A stretch of DNA of 64,000 bases from Corallococcus coralloides DSM 2259. GTDB lineage: Bacteria > Myxococcota > Myxococcia > Myxococcales > Myxococcaceae. The notes below the pieces were generated by a model. The model was not told where the DNA came from and ran no database searches. It saw nothing but the letters and a program-made list of their open reading frames with translations. The DNA is taken from positions 7,848,328-7,912,327 of the forward strand of contig NC_017030.1 of NCBI RefSeq assembly GCF_000255295.1. The letters are read 5' to 3'. Both the position numbers and the translations under genes were made by a program. Of this stretch, positions 1 through 8,216 are shown one piece after another (the stretch's first letter is position 1; each line of letters begins with the position of its first letter).

Positions 1-700
1 CGGGGGCCTCGTGCAGGTCCACCAGCATGCGGGTGAGCTCCGCGTCCGCGCCCTCCAGCTCGCGCACGGCGCGCTTCGCCAGCTCCGCTTCACCGGCCAG
101 CTTCCCCACCACCTCCTCCAGCGCCTCCTGCTGCGCCTGGGCCTGCTTCGACTGCTGCTGGAGGAAGGCCACGCGCTGAGACAGCGAGGTGTGCAGACGC
201 TTCAGCTCCAGCGTCGCCTGCCGCTGGAGCGTCGCCACGTGCTGCACGGTGCGCAAGAGCTCCAGGTCGCCCGCCATGCTGGCCTCCAGCGCGCGGGCGC
301 GCCACATGAGCGCGGCGAAGTCGTCCGCGGACAGGAGCACCTCCAGCGGGCGGCGGCGCTGGAGCCGGTACAGGGTGCGCAGGCGTGGAGACAGCCGGCG
401 CAGCTGGGCGCGCAGGGCCTCGCGCAGCACGGCCTCTTCACGCTCGGCGAGCGCGACGCGGCGGCGGAAGAGGTTCAGGTCGCCCTCCAGCGCGCGCACG
501 CGGCGGCGGGAGAAGGCGGCCATGTCCTCCATCAGCTCCATGCCCTCCAGCACGGAGAGCTTCTTCGCCTCCACCAGGGCCAGCGTCGCGCGCTGCGCGG
601 CCAGCTTCTCGCGGATGGCCGCGCGCTCCGCCTCCTCGTCATGCTGGGCGAACGCGGCGCTCGCGCCCAACAGCGCCATGAGCCAGACGAGCCGTCTCAT
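1..700 (-). CDS. EnvC-like murein hydrolase activator, N-terminal part (runs off window)
   Basis: The reading frame starts at ATG 700 and is still open at base 1, so only about the first 233 residues are seen. It begins with a short signal peptide (MRRLVWLMALLGASAAFA, then QHDEE) followed by long Ala/Glu/Arg/Leu-rich heptad sequence typical of the coiled coil of EnvC-type proteins, periplasmic partners of FtsEX that activate cell-wall amidases at the septum. The expected C-terminal LytM/M23 domain would lie outside the window. The start overlaps the ftsX stop codon (ATGA, 697-700), so it is cotranslated with ftsEX. The assignment rests on the coiled coil, the signal peptide and the ftsEX context. 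Confidence 0.75.
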   Translation of the reverse strand, partial: MRRLVWLMALLGASAAFAQHDEEAERAAIREKLAAQRATLALVEAKKLSVLEGMELMEDMAAFSRRRVRALEGDLNLFRRRVALAEREEAVLREALRAQLRRLSPRLRTLYRLQRRRPLEVLLSADDFAALMWRARALEASMAGDLELLRTVQHVATLQRQATLELKRLHTSLSQRVAFLQQQSKQAQAQQEALEEVVGKLAGEAELAKRAVRELEGADAELTRMLVDLHEAP

Positions 701-1599
701 ACGCGCAGGAAGCGCCCCACCGCGACGAAGCTGCCGCCCAGGCCCAGCGCGCAGCCGGCCGCGAGCAGCTCCAGCGCGGTGCGCGTCTCCACCCACGGCG
801 CGGCCACGCCCGGCCCCAGGAGGAACGCGAAGAGCGAGCCCAGCGTGGGCCCCAGGAGCCGGCCGAAGAGCCACAGCCCGCCCACCGCCACCAGCGCGCC
901 CAACAGCCCCTGGAGCAGCCCCTCCAGGAGGAACGGCGCCTTCACGAAGCGGTCCGTGGCGCCCACCAGCTTCTGGATTTCAATCTCCTCGCGCCGCGAA
1001 TAGATGGCCAGCTGGAGCGTGGCCGCGACGATGACGATGGTCGTCCCCAGCACCACCACCAGCGCCACCAGCGCGCCGAAGCTCAGCGCGCGGGCGATGG
1101 CGGACAGCCGCTCCACCGCGGCCTCGCCGTAGTCCACGCCGGTGACGCCGGGCAGCGCGCGCAGCTCCTTCGCCAGGGCCGCCAGCGCCGCGGGGGAACG
1201 CCGCGCCTCCGGCACGCGCAGCTCCAGCGTCGCGGGCAGCGGGTTCTCCGGCAGCTCCGACAGCGCCTCGCCCAAATCGCCCAGCTCCTGCTTGAGCCGC
1301 TTCAGCGCCGCTTCTGGCGGCACCACCGTCACCTCGCCGTGACTCAGCTCCACCACGCGCGTGTGGACGCCGTGCACCTCGTCCTCGCCCAGCTGCGGCG
1401 CCAGGTAGAGCGTCACCTCCACCTCGCCGCCCAGCGACGCGAGCAGGTTGTCCACCACGTGCGACGCGCCCCGCGCCAGCCCCGCCGCGAACAGCGCGAT
1501 GGCGATGGTGGACACGGCGATGAAGTGCACGAAGGGCGCGTGCTTCAGCCCCCCGGCCGCCGAGCGCCAGAAGTAGGCCGCCTTCGACAGCACGCTCAT
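697..1599 (-). CDS. ftsX: Cell-division protein FtsX, ABC-type permease
   Basis: A 300-residue inner-membrane protein with FtsX topology: a first membrane helix at about residues 25-47, a periplasmic domain of about 120 residues rich in charged and Pro/Glu residues, then three more helices in the C-terminal half (about 173-200, 228-250, 275-295). FtsX pairs with FtsE and transmits ATPase-driven changes to periplasmic amidase activators during septation. The start overlaps the ftsE stop (ATGA at 1596-1599) and the stop overlaps the start of the EnvC-like gene, giving a tight ftsE-ftsX-envC operon. Length is close to that of other FtsX proteins. Confidence 0.92.
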   Translation of the reverse strand: MSVLSKAAYFWRSAAGGLKHAPFVHFIAVSTIAIALFAAGLARGASHVVDNLLASLGGEVEVTLYLAPQLGEDEVHGVHTRVVELSHGEVTVVPPEAALKRLKQELGDLGEALSELPENPLPATLELRVPEARRSPAALAALAKELRALPGVTGVDYGEAAVERLSAIARALSFGALVALVVVLGTTIVIVAATLQLAIYSRREEIEIQKLVGATDRFVKAPFLLEGLLQGLLGALVAVGGLWLFGRLLGPTLGSLFAFLLGPGVAAPWVETRTALELLAAGCALGLGGSFVAVGRFLRV

Positions 1600-2288
1600 A
1601 CCAGCATCCGCCGCGCCGCCTTGACGCCGTCCTCGTCGGAGACGATGAGCCCGCGCTCCAGGCGCACCGTGCGCTTCTGGTAGCGCGACAGGAGCGTGGC
1701 GTCGTGCGTGGCCACCATCACCGTGGTGCCCCGGATGTTGATGTCCGTGAGCAGGTCCATGATTTCGACGGTGAGCGCCGGGTCCAGGTTGCCCGTGGGC
1801 TCGTCCGCCAGGAGGATGGTGGGGTCATTCACCAGCGCGCGCGCGATCACCACGCGCTGCTGCTCTCCACCCGACAGCCGCAGGGGCAGCGAGTTCGCCT
1901 TGTGCTCCAGCCCCACCAGCTTGAGCATCCGGAGCACCTTCTCGCGCGCCTCCGGGCGGGGCACGCCCAGCACGTCCAGCGTGAAGCCCACGTTGTCCGC
2001 GACGCTGCGGTGGGGCAGCAGCTTGAAGTCCTGGAACACCACGCCGATGTTGCGCCGCAGGTACGGCACCGCCGACTCGCGGATGCGCGCGATGTTCTTG
2101 CCGCCCACCAGGATTTGACCCTTGGTGGCCTTCTCCCCGCAGAAGATGAGCTTGAGCAGCGTCGTCTTCCCGGCGCCAGACGGACCGGTGAGGAAGACGA
2201 ACTCGCCCTTCTCCACGTTCAGGTTGATGTCCTGCAACACCGGCGGATCGCCGGGATACGCCTTGTAGACGTGGAAGAACTGGATCAT
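1596..2288 (-). CDS. ftsE: Cell-division ATP-binding protein FtsE
   Basis: A 230-residue ABC ATPase. Walker A is GPSGAGKTT (residues 35-43), the signature is LSGGEQQRV, Walker B is LLADEPTGNLD, and there is an H-loop in VATHD. The start is ATG 2288 (MIQFFHVYKAY), which matches the usual FtsE N-terminus; the open frame continues upstream to 2375 but that extension is Arg/Pro/Ala-rich and not FtsE-like. FtsE powers FtsX in the inner membrane to activate peptidoglycan hydrolysis at the division site. It is first of three overlapping genes. About 100 bases separate it from the upstream minus-strand gene. Confidence 0.94.
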   Translation of the reverse strand: MIQFFHVYKAYPGDPPVLQDINLNVEKGEFVFLTGPSGAGKTTLLKLIFCGEKATKGQILVGGKNIARIRESAVPYLRRNIGVVFQDFKLLPHRSVADNVGFTLDVLGVPRPEAREKVLRMLKLVGLEHKANSLPLRLSGGEQQRVVIARALVNDPTILLADEPTGNLDPALTVEIMDLLTDINIRGTTVMVATHDATLLSRYQKRTVRLERGLIVSDEDGVKAARRMLV

Positions 2289-2388
2289 GTCCGGAGAAGC
2301 GCGAGGCCTCCGGGCAGCGTACCACGCCCCCGGAGCCCGCCCAGGAACGGGCCGGGCGTGGCCGGAAGGCGGCACCGCGCGAGCGGCC

Positions 2389-2958
2389 TTAAGAGGGCTC
2401 GCCCTCGCTCGCCAGGTAGCTGAGGATGACCTCGTCCAGGCTCTTCTCGGAGATGAGGTCCTCGCCGAAGAGCGTCTCCACGCCCACCTCGTTGATGCGC
2501 GGCTTCTCCTTGAGGGCGCGCGCGGCGGCCACTTCCGGAGGCAGCTGTGAGGCGGGGGCCACGGCGGGCGGCGGAGGCGGCGTGGGGGGACGCGGCTGCG
2601 CGGGCGCTTGCGGCAGCTTCGGCTGCGCGGCCACCTCCGCGTCCGTCGCGAGCTGGCCCGGCTGGTACGAACGGACCGTGGACTCGTAGTTGTCGTACAC
2701 GCCGTTGATGAGGTTGCGCAGCATCTCCTTGTGCTGCTCCTCCATCAACTCGCGCACGACCTCCGCCAGGTTCTCCGCGTTGAGGATGTCCGCGTAGGAC
2801 GTCTTCTTGGACGCGAGGATGTTCCCGCCCACGAACAGGTGGGTGATGATGTGGGGGTTGTTGACGCCCGAGTCCTCGGTCTGGACGTGGTAGACCTTCC
2901 CCTTGTGCTTGATGTTGTGATTGAAGCCGGTGACGGCTTTTTCGAAGGTTTTCGCCAT
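2389..2958 (-). CDS. romY: Probable RomY, polarity regulator (MglB co-GAP)
   Basis: A 189-residue soluble protein with no signal peptide. Residues 1-97 form a compact domain (FNHNIKHKGKVYHVQTEDSG near the start), residues 112-140 are a Pro-rich linker, and residues 152-186 form a short acidic C-terminal block (RINEVGVETLFGEDL). This layout, and the position next to ftsE about 30 kb from sgmX and the pil genes, match what I recall of M. xanthus RomY, which stimulates MglB GAP activity on MglA at the lagging pole. The call uses recalled architecture and gene order, not alignment. If wrong, it is a conserved myxobacterial protein of unknown role. It is divergent from carF. Confidence 0.6.
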   Translation of the reverse strand: MAKTFEKAVTGFNHNIKHKGKVYHVQTEDSGVNNPHIITHLFVGGNILASKKTSYADILNAENLAEVVRELMEEQHKEMLRNLINGVYDNYESTVRSYQPGQLATDAEVAAQPKLPQAPAQPRPPTPPPPPAVAPASQLPPEVAAARALKEKPRINEVGVETLFGEDLISEKSLDEVILSYLASEGEPS

Positions 2959-3135
2959 TGCCGAGGTCGGGCACCGTAGCAGCGGGGTCCAGGCTTCACA
3001 AGGTAAGCGTCACGCGTCCCGCACCTCTTTTACGCGTGCCTGCCCGCTCCCCGTGGTGTGCGTCCGCCACCTTCTGCCACCCTCCGTGTACGGATCCGCA
3101 CGGGCGCACCAGCCTGCCGGGCATGGGGGCCTCTG

Positions 3136-3165
3136 TTGAAAAGCTGAAATGGCCTGGGGTACGTA
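3136..3165 (+). promoter_or_regulatory. Candidate housekeeping promoter for carF
   Basis: TTGAAA (3136-3141), an 18-base spacer and TACGTA (3160-3165) lie about 60 bases before the carF start, in an A/T-richer patch of an otherwise GC-rich gap. The -35 matches the consensus at five of six positions; the -10 is weak. This is a prediction by eye. The rest of the 268-base divergent gap shows no clear feature. Confidence 0.3.
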
Positions 3166-3226
3166 AACCGTTCTGACGATCGCGCCGTCAGCCCCTCCCT
3201 CCCTGCCGCGGCCGGAACGACCAACG

Positions 3227-4084
3227 ATGAAGAAGCCGGACACCATCGCGGACAAGGTCCGCCTGCAGGATGCCCAGGCGCTCGCGCAGGGCTACTCGCC
3301 CGCCATCCGCGCCATGGAGATCGCCTCCATCATCGCGTTCGTGGGGCTGGAGAGCGTGCTCGTCTACAAGCTCTGGAGCACCCACCACACCGGGCCGTGG
3401 ATGCTGACCCTGGCGGTGGTGCTGGGCTACCTGGCCGCGGACTTCGTGTCCGGCTTCGTCCACTGGATGGGCGACACGTGGGGCTCCACGGAGATGCCCA
3501 TCCTGGGCAAGGCGTTCATCCGCCCCTTCCGCGAGCACCACGTGGACGAGAAGGCCATCACCCGCCACGACTTCGTGGAGACCAACGGCAACAACTGCCT
3601 CGTGTCGCTGCCGGTGGCGGCGCTCGCGGTGGCCATTCCGCTCGCCGGTCCGGGCTGGGTGTTCCTGGCCGCGTTCCTGGGCGCGATGATCTTCTGGGTG
3701 ATGGCGACCAACCAGTTCCACAAGTGGTCGCACCTGGATGAGCCGCCCGCGATCATCAACTTCCTGCAGCGCGTGCACCTCATCCTGCCGCCGGACCACC
3801 ACCGCATCCACCACACCGCGCCCTTCAACCAGTACTACTGCATCACCGTGGGCTGGATGAACCGGCCGCTGAAGATGATCCACTTCTTCCCGCTGATGGA
3901 GCGGCTCATCACCTGGGTCACCGGCCAGCTGCCGCGCCAGGACGACATCGGCACGGAGGCCGCCCAGGCGCTCGTCGCCGTGGACGGCGCCCAGGAGGTG
4001 CCGGTCATCCAGGCGGCCAAGGAGCTGCTCAAGTCCTCCGCCGAGGAGCCCACGGCGAGCGTCTCCACGCCCCCCGTGCGCTGA
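3227..4084 (+). CDS. carF: CarF / plasmanylethanolamine desaturase (PEDS1 family)
   Basis: A 285-residue membrane protein of the TMEM189/Kua/CarF family. It introduces the vinyl-ether double bond that converts plasmanyl to plasmenyl ethanolamine, making plasmalogens. In M. xanthus, CarF is needed for singlet-oxygen and light signalling to carotenoid synthesis. Hydrophobic segments lie at about 30-50, 57-80 and 125-160. The histidine clusters expected of a di-iron desaturase are present: H79 (FVHW), H104-H105 (FREHH), H114, H165 and H169 (NQFHKWSH), and H191-H192 with H195-H196 (DHHRIHH). Length is close to M. xanthus CarF. No carotenoid genes lie nearby. It converges with murI. Confidence 0.9.
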   Translation: MKKPDTIADKVRLQDAQALAQGYSPAIRAMEIASIIAFVGLESVLVYKLWSTHHTGPWMLTLAVVLGYLAADFVSGFVHWMGDTWGSTEMPILGKAFIRPFREHHVDEKAITRHDFVETNGNNCLVSLPVAALAVAIPLAGPGWVFLAAFLGAMIFWVMATNQFHKWSHLDEPPAIINFLQRVHLILPPDHHRIHHTAPFNQYYCITVGWMNRPLKMIHFFPLMERLITWVTGQLPRQDDIGTEAAQALVAVDGAQEVPVIQAAKELLKSSAEEPTASVSTPPVR

Positions 4085-4113
4085 AGGCAGGGCCCCAGGC
4101 GGCAAGGCTGCCT
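4085..4113. terminator. Weak inverted repeat between convergent carF and murI
   Basis: AGGCAG (4085-4090) and CTGCCT (4108-4113) flank a 17-base GC-rich loop in the 27 bases between two convergent stop codons. There is no T-run. It may serve as a bidirectional transcript end, but the stem is short. Confidence 0.3.
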
Positions 4114-4930
4114 AGAAGCGCAGGTCCACCTGCTCCGCGGAAGGAATGGGGCGCCCCAGGAAGCGGGCCCCCACCTCCACGAAGCGCTCCGGCACGTCGG
4201 TGACGAAGAAGGCGTGCTCGGGCGCGCCCACGGACGCCGGCGGTGCCAGCAGCCCCTTCTCCTCCAGCAGCTGTGCCACCGCCTCCGCCGTGGCCTCCGC
4301 CGAGTCCACCAGCGACACGTGCGGCCCCACGACCTCGGCGATGACGCCCTTGAGCAGCGGGTAGTGGGTGCAGCCCAGCACCAGCGTGTCCACGCCGTCG
4401 CGCGCGAAGCCGGCCAGGTACTCGCGGGCCACGAGCAGCGGCACGTCGCCGTTCGTCCACCCCTCTTCCGCCAGGGGCACGAAGAGCGGGCACGCCGTCG
4501 CCTTCACCGCGACCTTCGGGTTGCCCGCCTCCAGCGCCCGCTGGTACGCGCCGGAGCGGATGGTGCCCGGCGTCCCGATGACGCCCACCCCGCCGCCCCG
4601 GGTGCGCTGGAGCGCCGTGCGAGCGCCGGGCTCGATCACGCCCAGCACCGGCACCGGCAGCGCGGCCTGGAGGGCGGGCAGCGCCGCGGCGGAGGCCGTG
4701 TTGCATGCCACCACCAGCAGCTTGATGCCGCGCTCCAGCAGGAACTCCGCGTTCTTCAGCGAGTAGCGCGTCACCACCTCGCCGGACTTGGTGCCGTAGG
4801 GCACGCGCGCGGTGTCCCCCAGGTAGAGTGTGCGCTCGTGGGGGAGCCGCGCCATGAGCGCCTTGAGGACGGTGAGGCCTCCGATGCCGGAGTCGAACAC
4901 GCCGATGGGACCGTGGCTGTCTTGCCGCAT
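4112..4930 (-). CDS. murI: Glutamate racemase MurI
   Basis: A 272-residue cytoplasmic enzyme that makes D-glutamate from L-glutamate for peptidoglycan. It has the family opening GPIGVFDSGIGGLT, and both catalytic cysteines: C76 in VVACNTASA and C187 in LGCTHYPLL. The ATG at 4930 is chosen because it begins just before the conserved core, as in other MurI proteins; the frame is open for 35 more codons upstream but these look unrelated. It is convergent with carF and appears monocistronic. A 132-base gap separates it from the lipoprotein gene on the same strand upstream. Confidence 0.95.
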   Translation of the reverse strand: MRQDSHGPIGVFDSGIGGLTVLKALMARLPHERTLYLGDTARVPYGTKSGEVVTRYSLKNAEFLLERGIKLLVVACNTASAAALPALQAALPVPVLGVIEPGARTALQRTRGGGVGVIGTPGTIRSGAYQRALEAGNPKVAVKATACPLFVPLAEEGWTNGDVPLLVAREYLAGFARDGVDTLVLGCTHYPLLKGVIAEVVGPHVSLVDSAEATAEAVAQLLEEKGLLAPPASVGAPEHAFFVTDVPERFVEVGARFLGRPIPSAEQVDLRF

Positions 4931-5062
4931 GGAGGGAGTCCCTATCACGTTTGATGCCAACGCCCCCCGCACCGCCCGCGTGCCCCTCAGAACGCACGAA
5001 GGGCCGGAAGCCTGGAAGGCCTCCGACCCTTTCATGACGCCCGTTCCGGGTGGGCCCTGCGA

Positions 5063-6079
5063 CTACTGGACGCGGTCGAGCGGAGCGATGGCAGCGTCCT
5101 CCGCGGGCGGGAAGCTGTGGGCGTAGACGCGCAGGCGCAGCATGTCCGCGCCCCGGGGCGAGATGTAGCGCCGGCCACCCGTGCCATTCGCCTGCAAGGA
5201 CACGTAGTACTCACCGGGACGCAGGAACTCGAAGACGGCCGGGGACTCGTTACACGAGAACCACTGGCCCGCCTCACCGTAGACCCACTCCAGGGTGTGC
5301 ATGTCCTGGAAGTTGATACCCACCTCGCTCACGCCGGCCTCGCCGCAGCTGAGCCGCACGGCGCCTTCATAGATCTTCCAACCCACCGCGGCGCCGCCAA
5401 TGGCCCAGGTGTTCGCCGTGATGGAGGCCGGGATGCCGGCCTGCGACGTGAAGGCACCGCCATAGTAGTAGAGGGGCCGCTCCAGGGAGTCGATGGCCAC
5501 GACCTCCAGGTAGTGCTGCCCGGGGGCAATCTCCGGCGTCTCCACGTAGCGGCCCTGGCTGCCCTGGTTGCAGTTGAAGCGCCCCCACGGGCCGTCATCC
5601 ACGCGGGCATCCACATAAGCCACCCCAGCCTGGCCGCACGAGGGGTAGGACGTGCCCGCCTCCGTGGGGAACAGCCAGTTCACATAGGCGTAGGAGGTGG
5701 CGCCCGTGTTGCCCGTGTTGAAGTTGATGGGCACCGCCACGTTGCCGTCCACGGAGAACGTGCCGCGGTACGAGTAGACCGCCACGCCGTCGTAGTCCAC
5801 CGCCTGCGCCGTGAACGAGTACGTGCCGGGCGCGAAGTCGTGCAGGATGATGCCGTCGAAGCCGTTCGCCGAGCAGGGATACTTGCCGTCGCCCTCGAGG
5901 ATCTCGCCGTCGATGTAGATGTCGACGCCATCGATGTTCCGCATCTGGCCGCAGGTGGCGCCGTCGAAGCTCCACGACATCCGGACGTCGCCGGGGTAGC
6001 GCGGGTGGTTGCTTTCAACGACGCAGCCAGAGAGGCCAGAGGAGAGACAGAGGAATGCGGCGAGCGTTCTCGCGTTCAT
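5063..6079 (-). CDS. Lipoprotein with three tandem Cys-paired repeats
   Basis: A 338-residue predicted lipoprotein. The lipobox LSGC places the lipidated cysteine at residue 19. The rest reads as three repeats of about 95 residues, each with an early CG(Q/E/M) cysteine, a short strand pattern, a second cysteine, then an (A/R)PG(T/Q/E)Y-type turn. The pairs are C43-C69, C148-C170 and C245-C276, probably disulfides. I do not recognise the family; it resembles small beta-sandwich repeats of secreted myxobacterial proteins. An ATG three codons further upstream (6088) is equally possible; neither has a clear ribosome site. It is divergent from tolQ across 154 bases. Confidence 0.7.
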   Translation of the reverse strand: MNARTLAAFLCLSSGLSGCVVESNHPRYPGDVRMSWSFDGATCGQMRNIDGVDIYIDGEILEGDGKYPCSANGFDGIILHDFAPGTYSFTAQAVDYDGVAVYSYRGTFSVDGNVAVPINFNTGNTGATSYAYVNWLFPTEAGTSYPSCGQAGVAYVDARVDDGPWGRFNCNQGSQGRYVETPEIAPGQHYLEVVAIDSLERPLYYYGGAFTSQAGIPASITANTWAIGGAAVGWKIYEGAVRLSCGEAGVSEVGINFQDMHTLEWVYGEAGQWFSCNESPAVFEFLRPGEYYVSLQANGTGGRRYISPRGADMLRLRVYAHSFPPAEDAAIAPLDRVQ

Positions 6080-6233
6080 GATGGGCATCCGTGGTTCGGG
6101 ATGGTTGAGGTCGTCGGCCCGGAACAACCCTCCAGACGATCAACCTCGGGAATTATTCAGTGCCGTCCAAAGCAACCGGGCGTTGTCGGCGGGTTTGACC
6201 CACCCGAGGACGGAATGTTACGCGCTGGACCCC

Positions 6234-6950
6234 ATGATACCCCACCTGCCCCTGGCCTTTGGCGCCATGAACTACGTGGAGATCATCCGCGACGCGTCGT
6301 TCATCGAGCTCGCGGTGCTCCTCCTCCTCATGGGCGTCTCGGTCGCCTCCTGGGCCCTCATCGCCATGAAGGCCACCCAGTTGTCGCGTGCCCGCGCCCA
6401 GTCACTTACCTTTCTTGACACGTTCTGGAAGGCATCCCGGCTGGAAGCCATCTATCAGTCCGCCCAGAAGCTGGAGGGCTCGCCGCTGTCGAAGGTGTTC
6501 TGCGCGGGCTACGAGGAGCTGAGCAAGCTGGCTCAGACGGGCAACAAGGAAGGCGGCGCCGAGGACGCGATGAGCGCCAAGCTGGGCGGCATCGAGAACG
6601 TGGAGCGCGCGCTGAACCGCGCGGCCACGGCGCAGATCACGGAGCTGGAGAACCGCGTGTCCTTCCTGGGCACGGTGGGCGCCGCGTCGCCGTTCGTGGG
6701 GCTCTTCGGCACGGTGATTGGCATCCTGGGCGCGTTCAACAACATCGCGGAGCAGGGCAACGCCACGCTGGCCACGGTGGCGGCGCCGGTGGGCAACGCG
6801 CTGTTCGCCACGGCGGCGGGGCTGTTCGCGGCCATCCCGGCGGTGGTCGCGTACAACTCGTTCGTCAGCCGCATCAAGGTGTTCGACACGGAGATGTCCA
6901 ACTTCTCCGCGGACTTCCTCAACATCATCAAGCGGCACTTCTTCCGCTAG
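6234..6950 (+). CDS. tolQ: TolQ, MotA/TolQ/ExbB-family proton channel
   Basis: A 238-residue inner-membrane protein with three predicted helices: about 20-40, then the paired helices at about 143-168 and 180-205, which contain the family sequence GLFGTVIGILGAF. TolQ and TolR use proton flow to energise TolA and pull the outer membrane inward during division. The gene could instead start at ATG 6267 (MNYVEIIRDAS), giving 227 residues, closer to E. coli TolQ; I cannot separate the two. tolR follows after 12 bases. It is the first gene of the tolQ-tolR-tolA-tolB operon. Confidence 0.9.
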   Translation: MIPHLPLAFGAMNYVEIIRDASFIELAVLLLLMGVSVASWALIAMKATQLSRARAQSLTFLDTFWKASRLEAIYQSAQKLEGSPLSKVFCAGYEELSKLAQTGNKEGGAEDAMSAKLGGIENVERALNRAATAQITELENRVSFLGTVGAASPFVGLFGTVIGILGAFNNIAEQGNATLATVAAPVGNALFATAAGLFAAIPAVVAYNSFVSRIKVFDTEMSNFSADFLNIIKRHFFR

Positions 6951-6962
6951 GGGACCCGTCAC

Positions 6963-7442
6963 ATGGGCATGGGCGGAGGCAAGGGCGGCGGTGGCCGCAC
7001 CACCATGAGCGAGATCAACGTCACGCCCATGGTGGACGTGATGCTGGTGCTGCTCATCATCTTCATGGTGACGGCGCCCCTCATCCAGCAGGGCGTGAAG
7101 GTGAACCTGCCGGAGACGAAGGCGGCCCCGGTGGAGGCGACGGAGAAGAAGGTCGTCCTCTCCATCGACGCGGGACGCAAGGTCTACATCGGGGACGCGG
7201 AAGTGCCTCTGGAGGAGCTGGAGACGAAGCTCGCCGCCAACGCCAAGGCGCAGGCGGACAAAGAGGTCTACCTCCACGCGGACCGGGACGTGCCGTACGG
7301 CGTGGTGGTGGAGGTGATGGCCGCCGCCCAGCGCGCGGGCATCGCCAACGTGGGGATGATCACGGAACCCGCCACGGGGTCCAAGGCGTCCAACTCCGGC
7401 AAGGCACCCTCCAAGGGCAAGCCCAAGGAGGCGAAGCGCTAG
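6963..7442 (+). CDS. tolR: TolR, ExbD/TolR-family protein
   Basis: A 159-residue protein with a Gly-rich cytoplasmic start, the family sequence EINVTPMVDVMLVLLIIFMV (residues 17-36, a single membrane helix holding the proton-relay Asp in MVDV), then a periplasmic domain ending in a Lys/Ser-rich tail. It forms the stator with TolQ. ExbD proteins share this motif; the TolB gene downstream supports the Tol assignment. The stop lies 3 bases before the tolA-like start. Confidence 0.92.
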   Translation: MGMGGGKGGGGRTTMSEINVTPMVDVMLVLLIIFMVTAPLIQQGVKVNLPETKAAPVEATEKKVVLSIDAGRKVYIGDAEVPLEELETKLAANAKAQADKEVYLHADRDVPYGVVVEVMAAAQRAGIANVGMITEPATGSKASNSGKAPSKGKPKEAKR

Positions 7443-7445
7443 CCC

Positions 7446-8216
7446 ATGAGCTCCGCGGTTTCCCACAGCCTGCTGGTGTCACGGCCCACGCGGCTGTCGC
7501 GCTTCCTCGTCGTCTCCGTGGTCGGGCACGTCGCGGTGGTCGCGGCTGCGCTCTTCTACGCGGGCTTCACGTCCGCGCCGAAGGTGAACCTGGACCAGAA
7601 GCCCATCAACGCGTCGCTGGTGCGGCTGGGCAAGCCGCGCGACCCCAAGCTGCTGCCGCGCAAGGAAGTCGCGCAGCCGCCGCCCAAGGAGGTCGTGGCG
7701 AAGCCCACGCCCACTCCGCCCGCGGAAACGCCCGCGCCCTCCCCCGCCGCCGTGGCGGTGCCCGGCGTGAAGCCCGCCCCGGCCCCCGCTCCCCAGAAGG
7801 GGGAAGCGACCGCGGAGGACCGGCGCAAGAAGCTCTTCGGCGCGTTCGACAAGTCCGCCAAGCCCACGGAGCCGGAGGAGCTGGAAGGCGCCGAAGACGG
7901 CGACCCGGACGGTGACTCCGCGGTGGCCGAGGGCGAGCGGTACTACGGCCTCCTGAAGTCCCAGGTGCGCCGTCACTACAACGTGGCGGACACCATCCCC
8001 GACGCGGAGCGCCTGTACCTCAAGGCGCAGGTGGCCATGAAGCTGGGCCGCGCGGGCGAAGTGCTGGACGTGAGCCTGGCCAAGGCCAGCGGCAACGAGC
8101 TGTTCGACGCGGCGGTGGTGGCCGCCGTGCGCAAGGCATCCCCCTTCTCTCCTCCCCCCGATGCGCTTCGCGACGCGCTCCAGAAGAACGGCGTCGTCCT
8201 GGTGTTCAGCCCATGA
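7446..8216 (+). CDS. TolA-like / TonB C-terminal protein
   Basis: A 256-residue protein with one N-terminal membrane helix (about residues 18-40), a Pro/Lys/Ala-rich periplasmic stretch (about 60-125) and a C-terminal TonB/TolA-type domain (about 160-256) ending in FSPPPDALRDAL and a terminal beta strand. It takes the TolA place in the operon, linking TolQR to TolB across the periplasm. It lacks the long alanine-rich helix of E. coli TolA and is shorter, so the C-terminal fold could also be called TonB. The last bases overlap tolB (ATGA, 8213-8216). Confidence 0.8.
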   Translation: MSSAVSHSLLVSRPTRLSRFLVVSVVGHVAVVAAALFYAGFTSAPKVNLDQKPINASLVRLGKPRDPKLLPRKEVAQPPPKEVVAKPTPTPPAETPAPSPAAVAVPGVKPAPAPAPQKGEATAEDRRKKLFGAFDKSAKPTEPEELEGAEDGDPDGDSAVAEGERYYGLLKSQVRRHYNVADTIPDAERLYLKAQVAMKLGRAGEVLDVSLAKASGNELFDAAVVAAVRKASPFSPPPDALRDALQKNGVVLVFSP

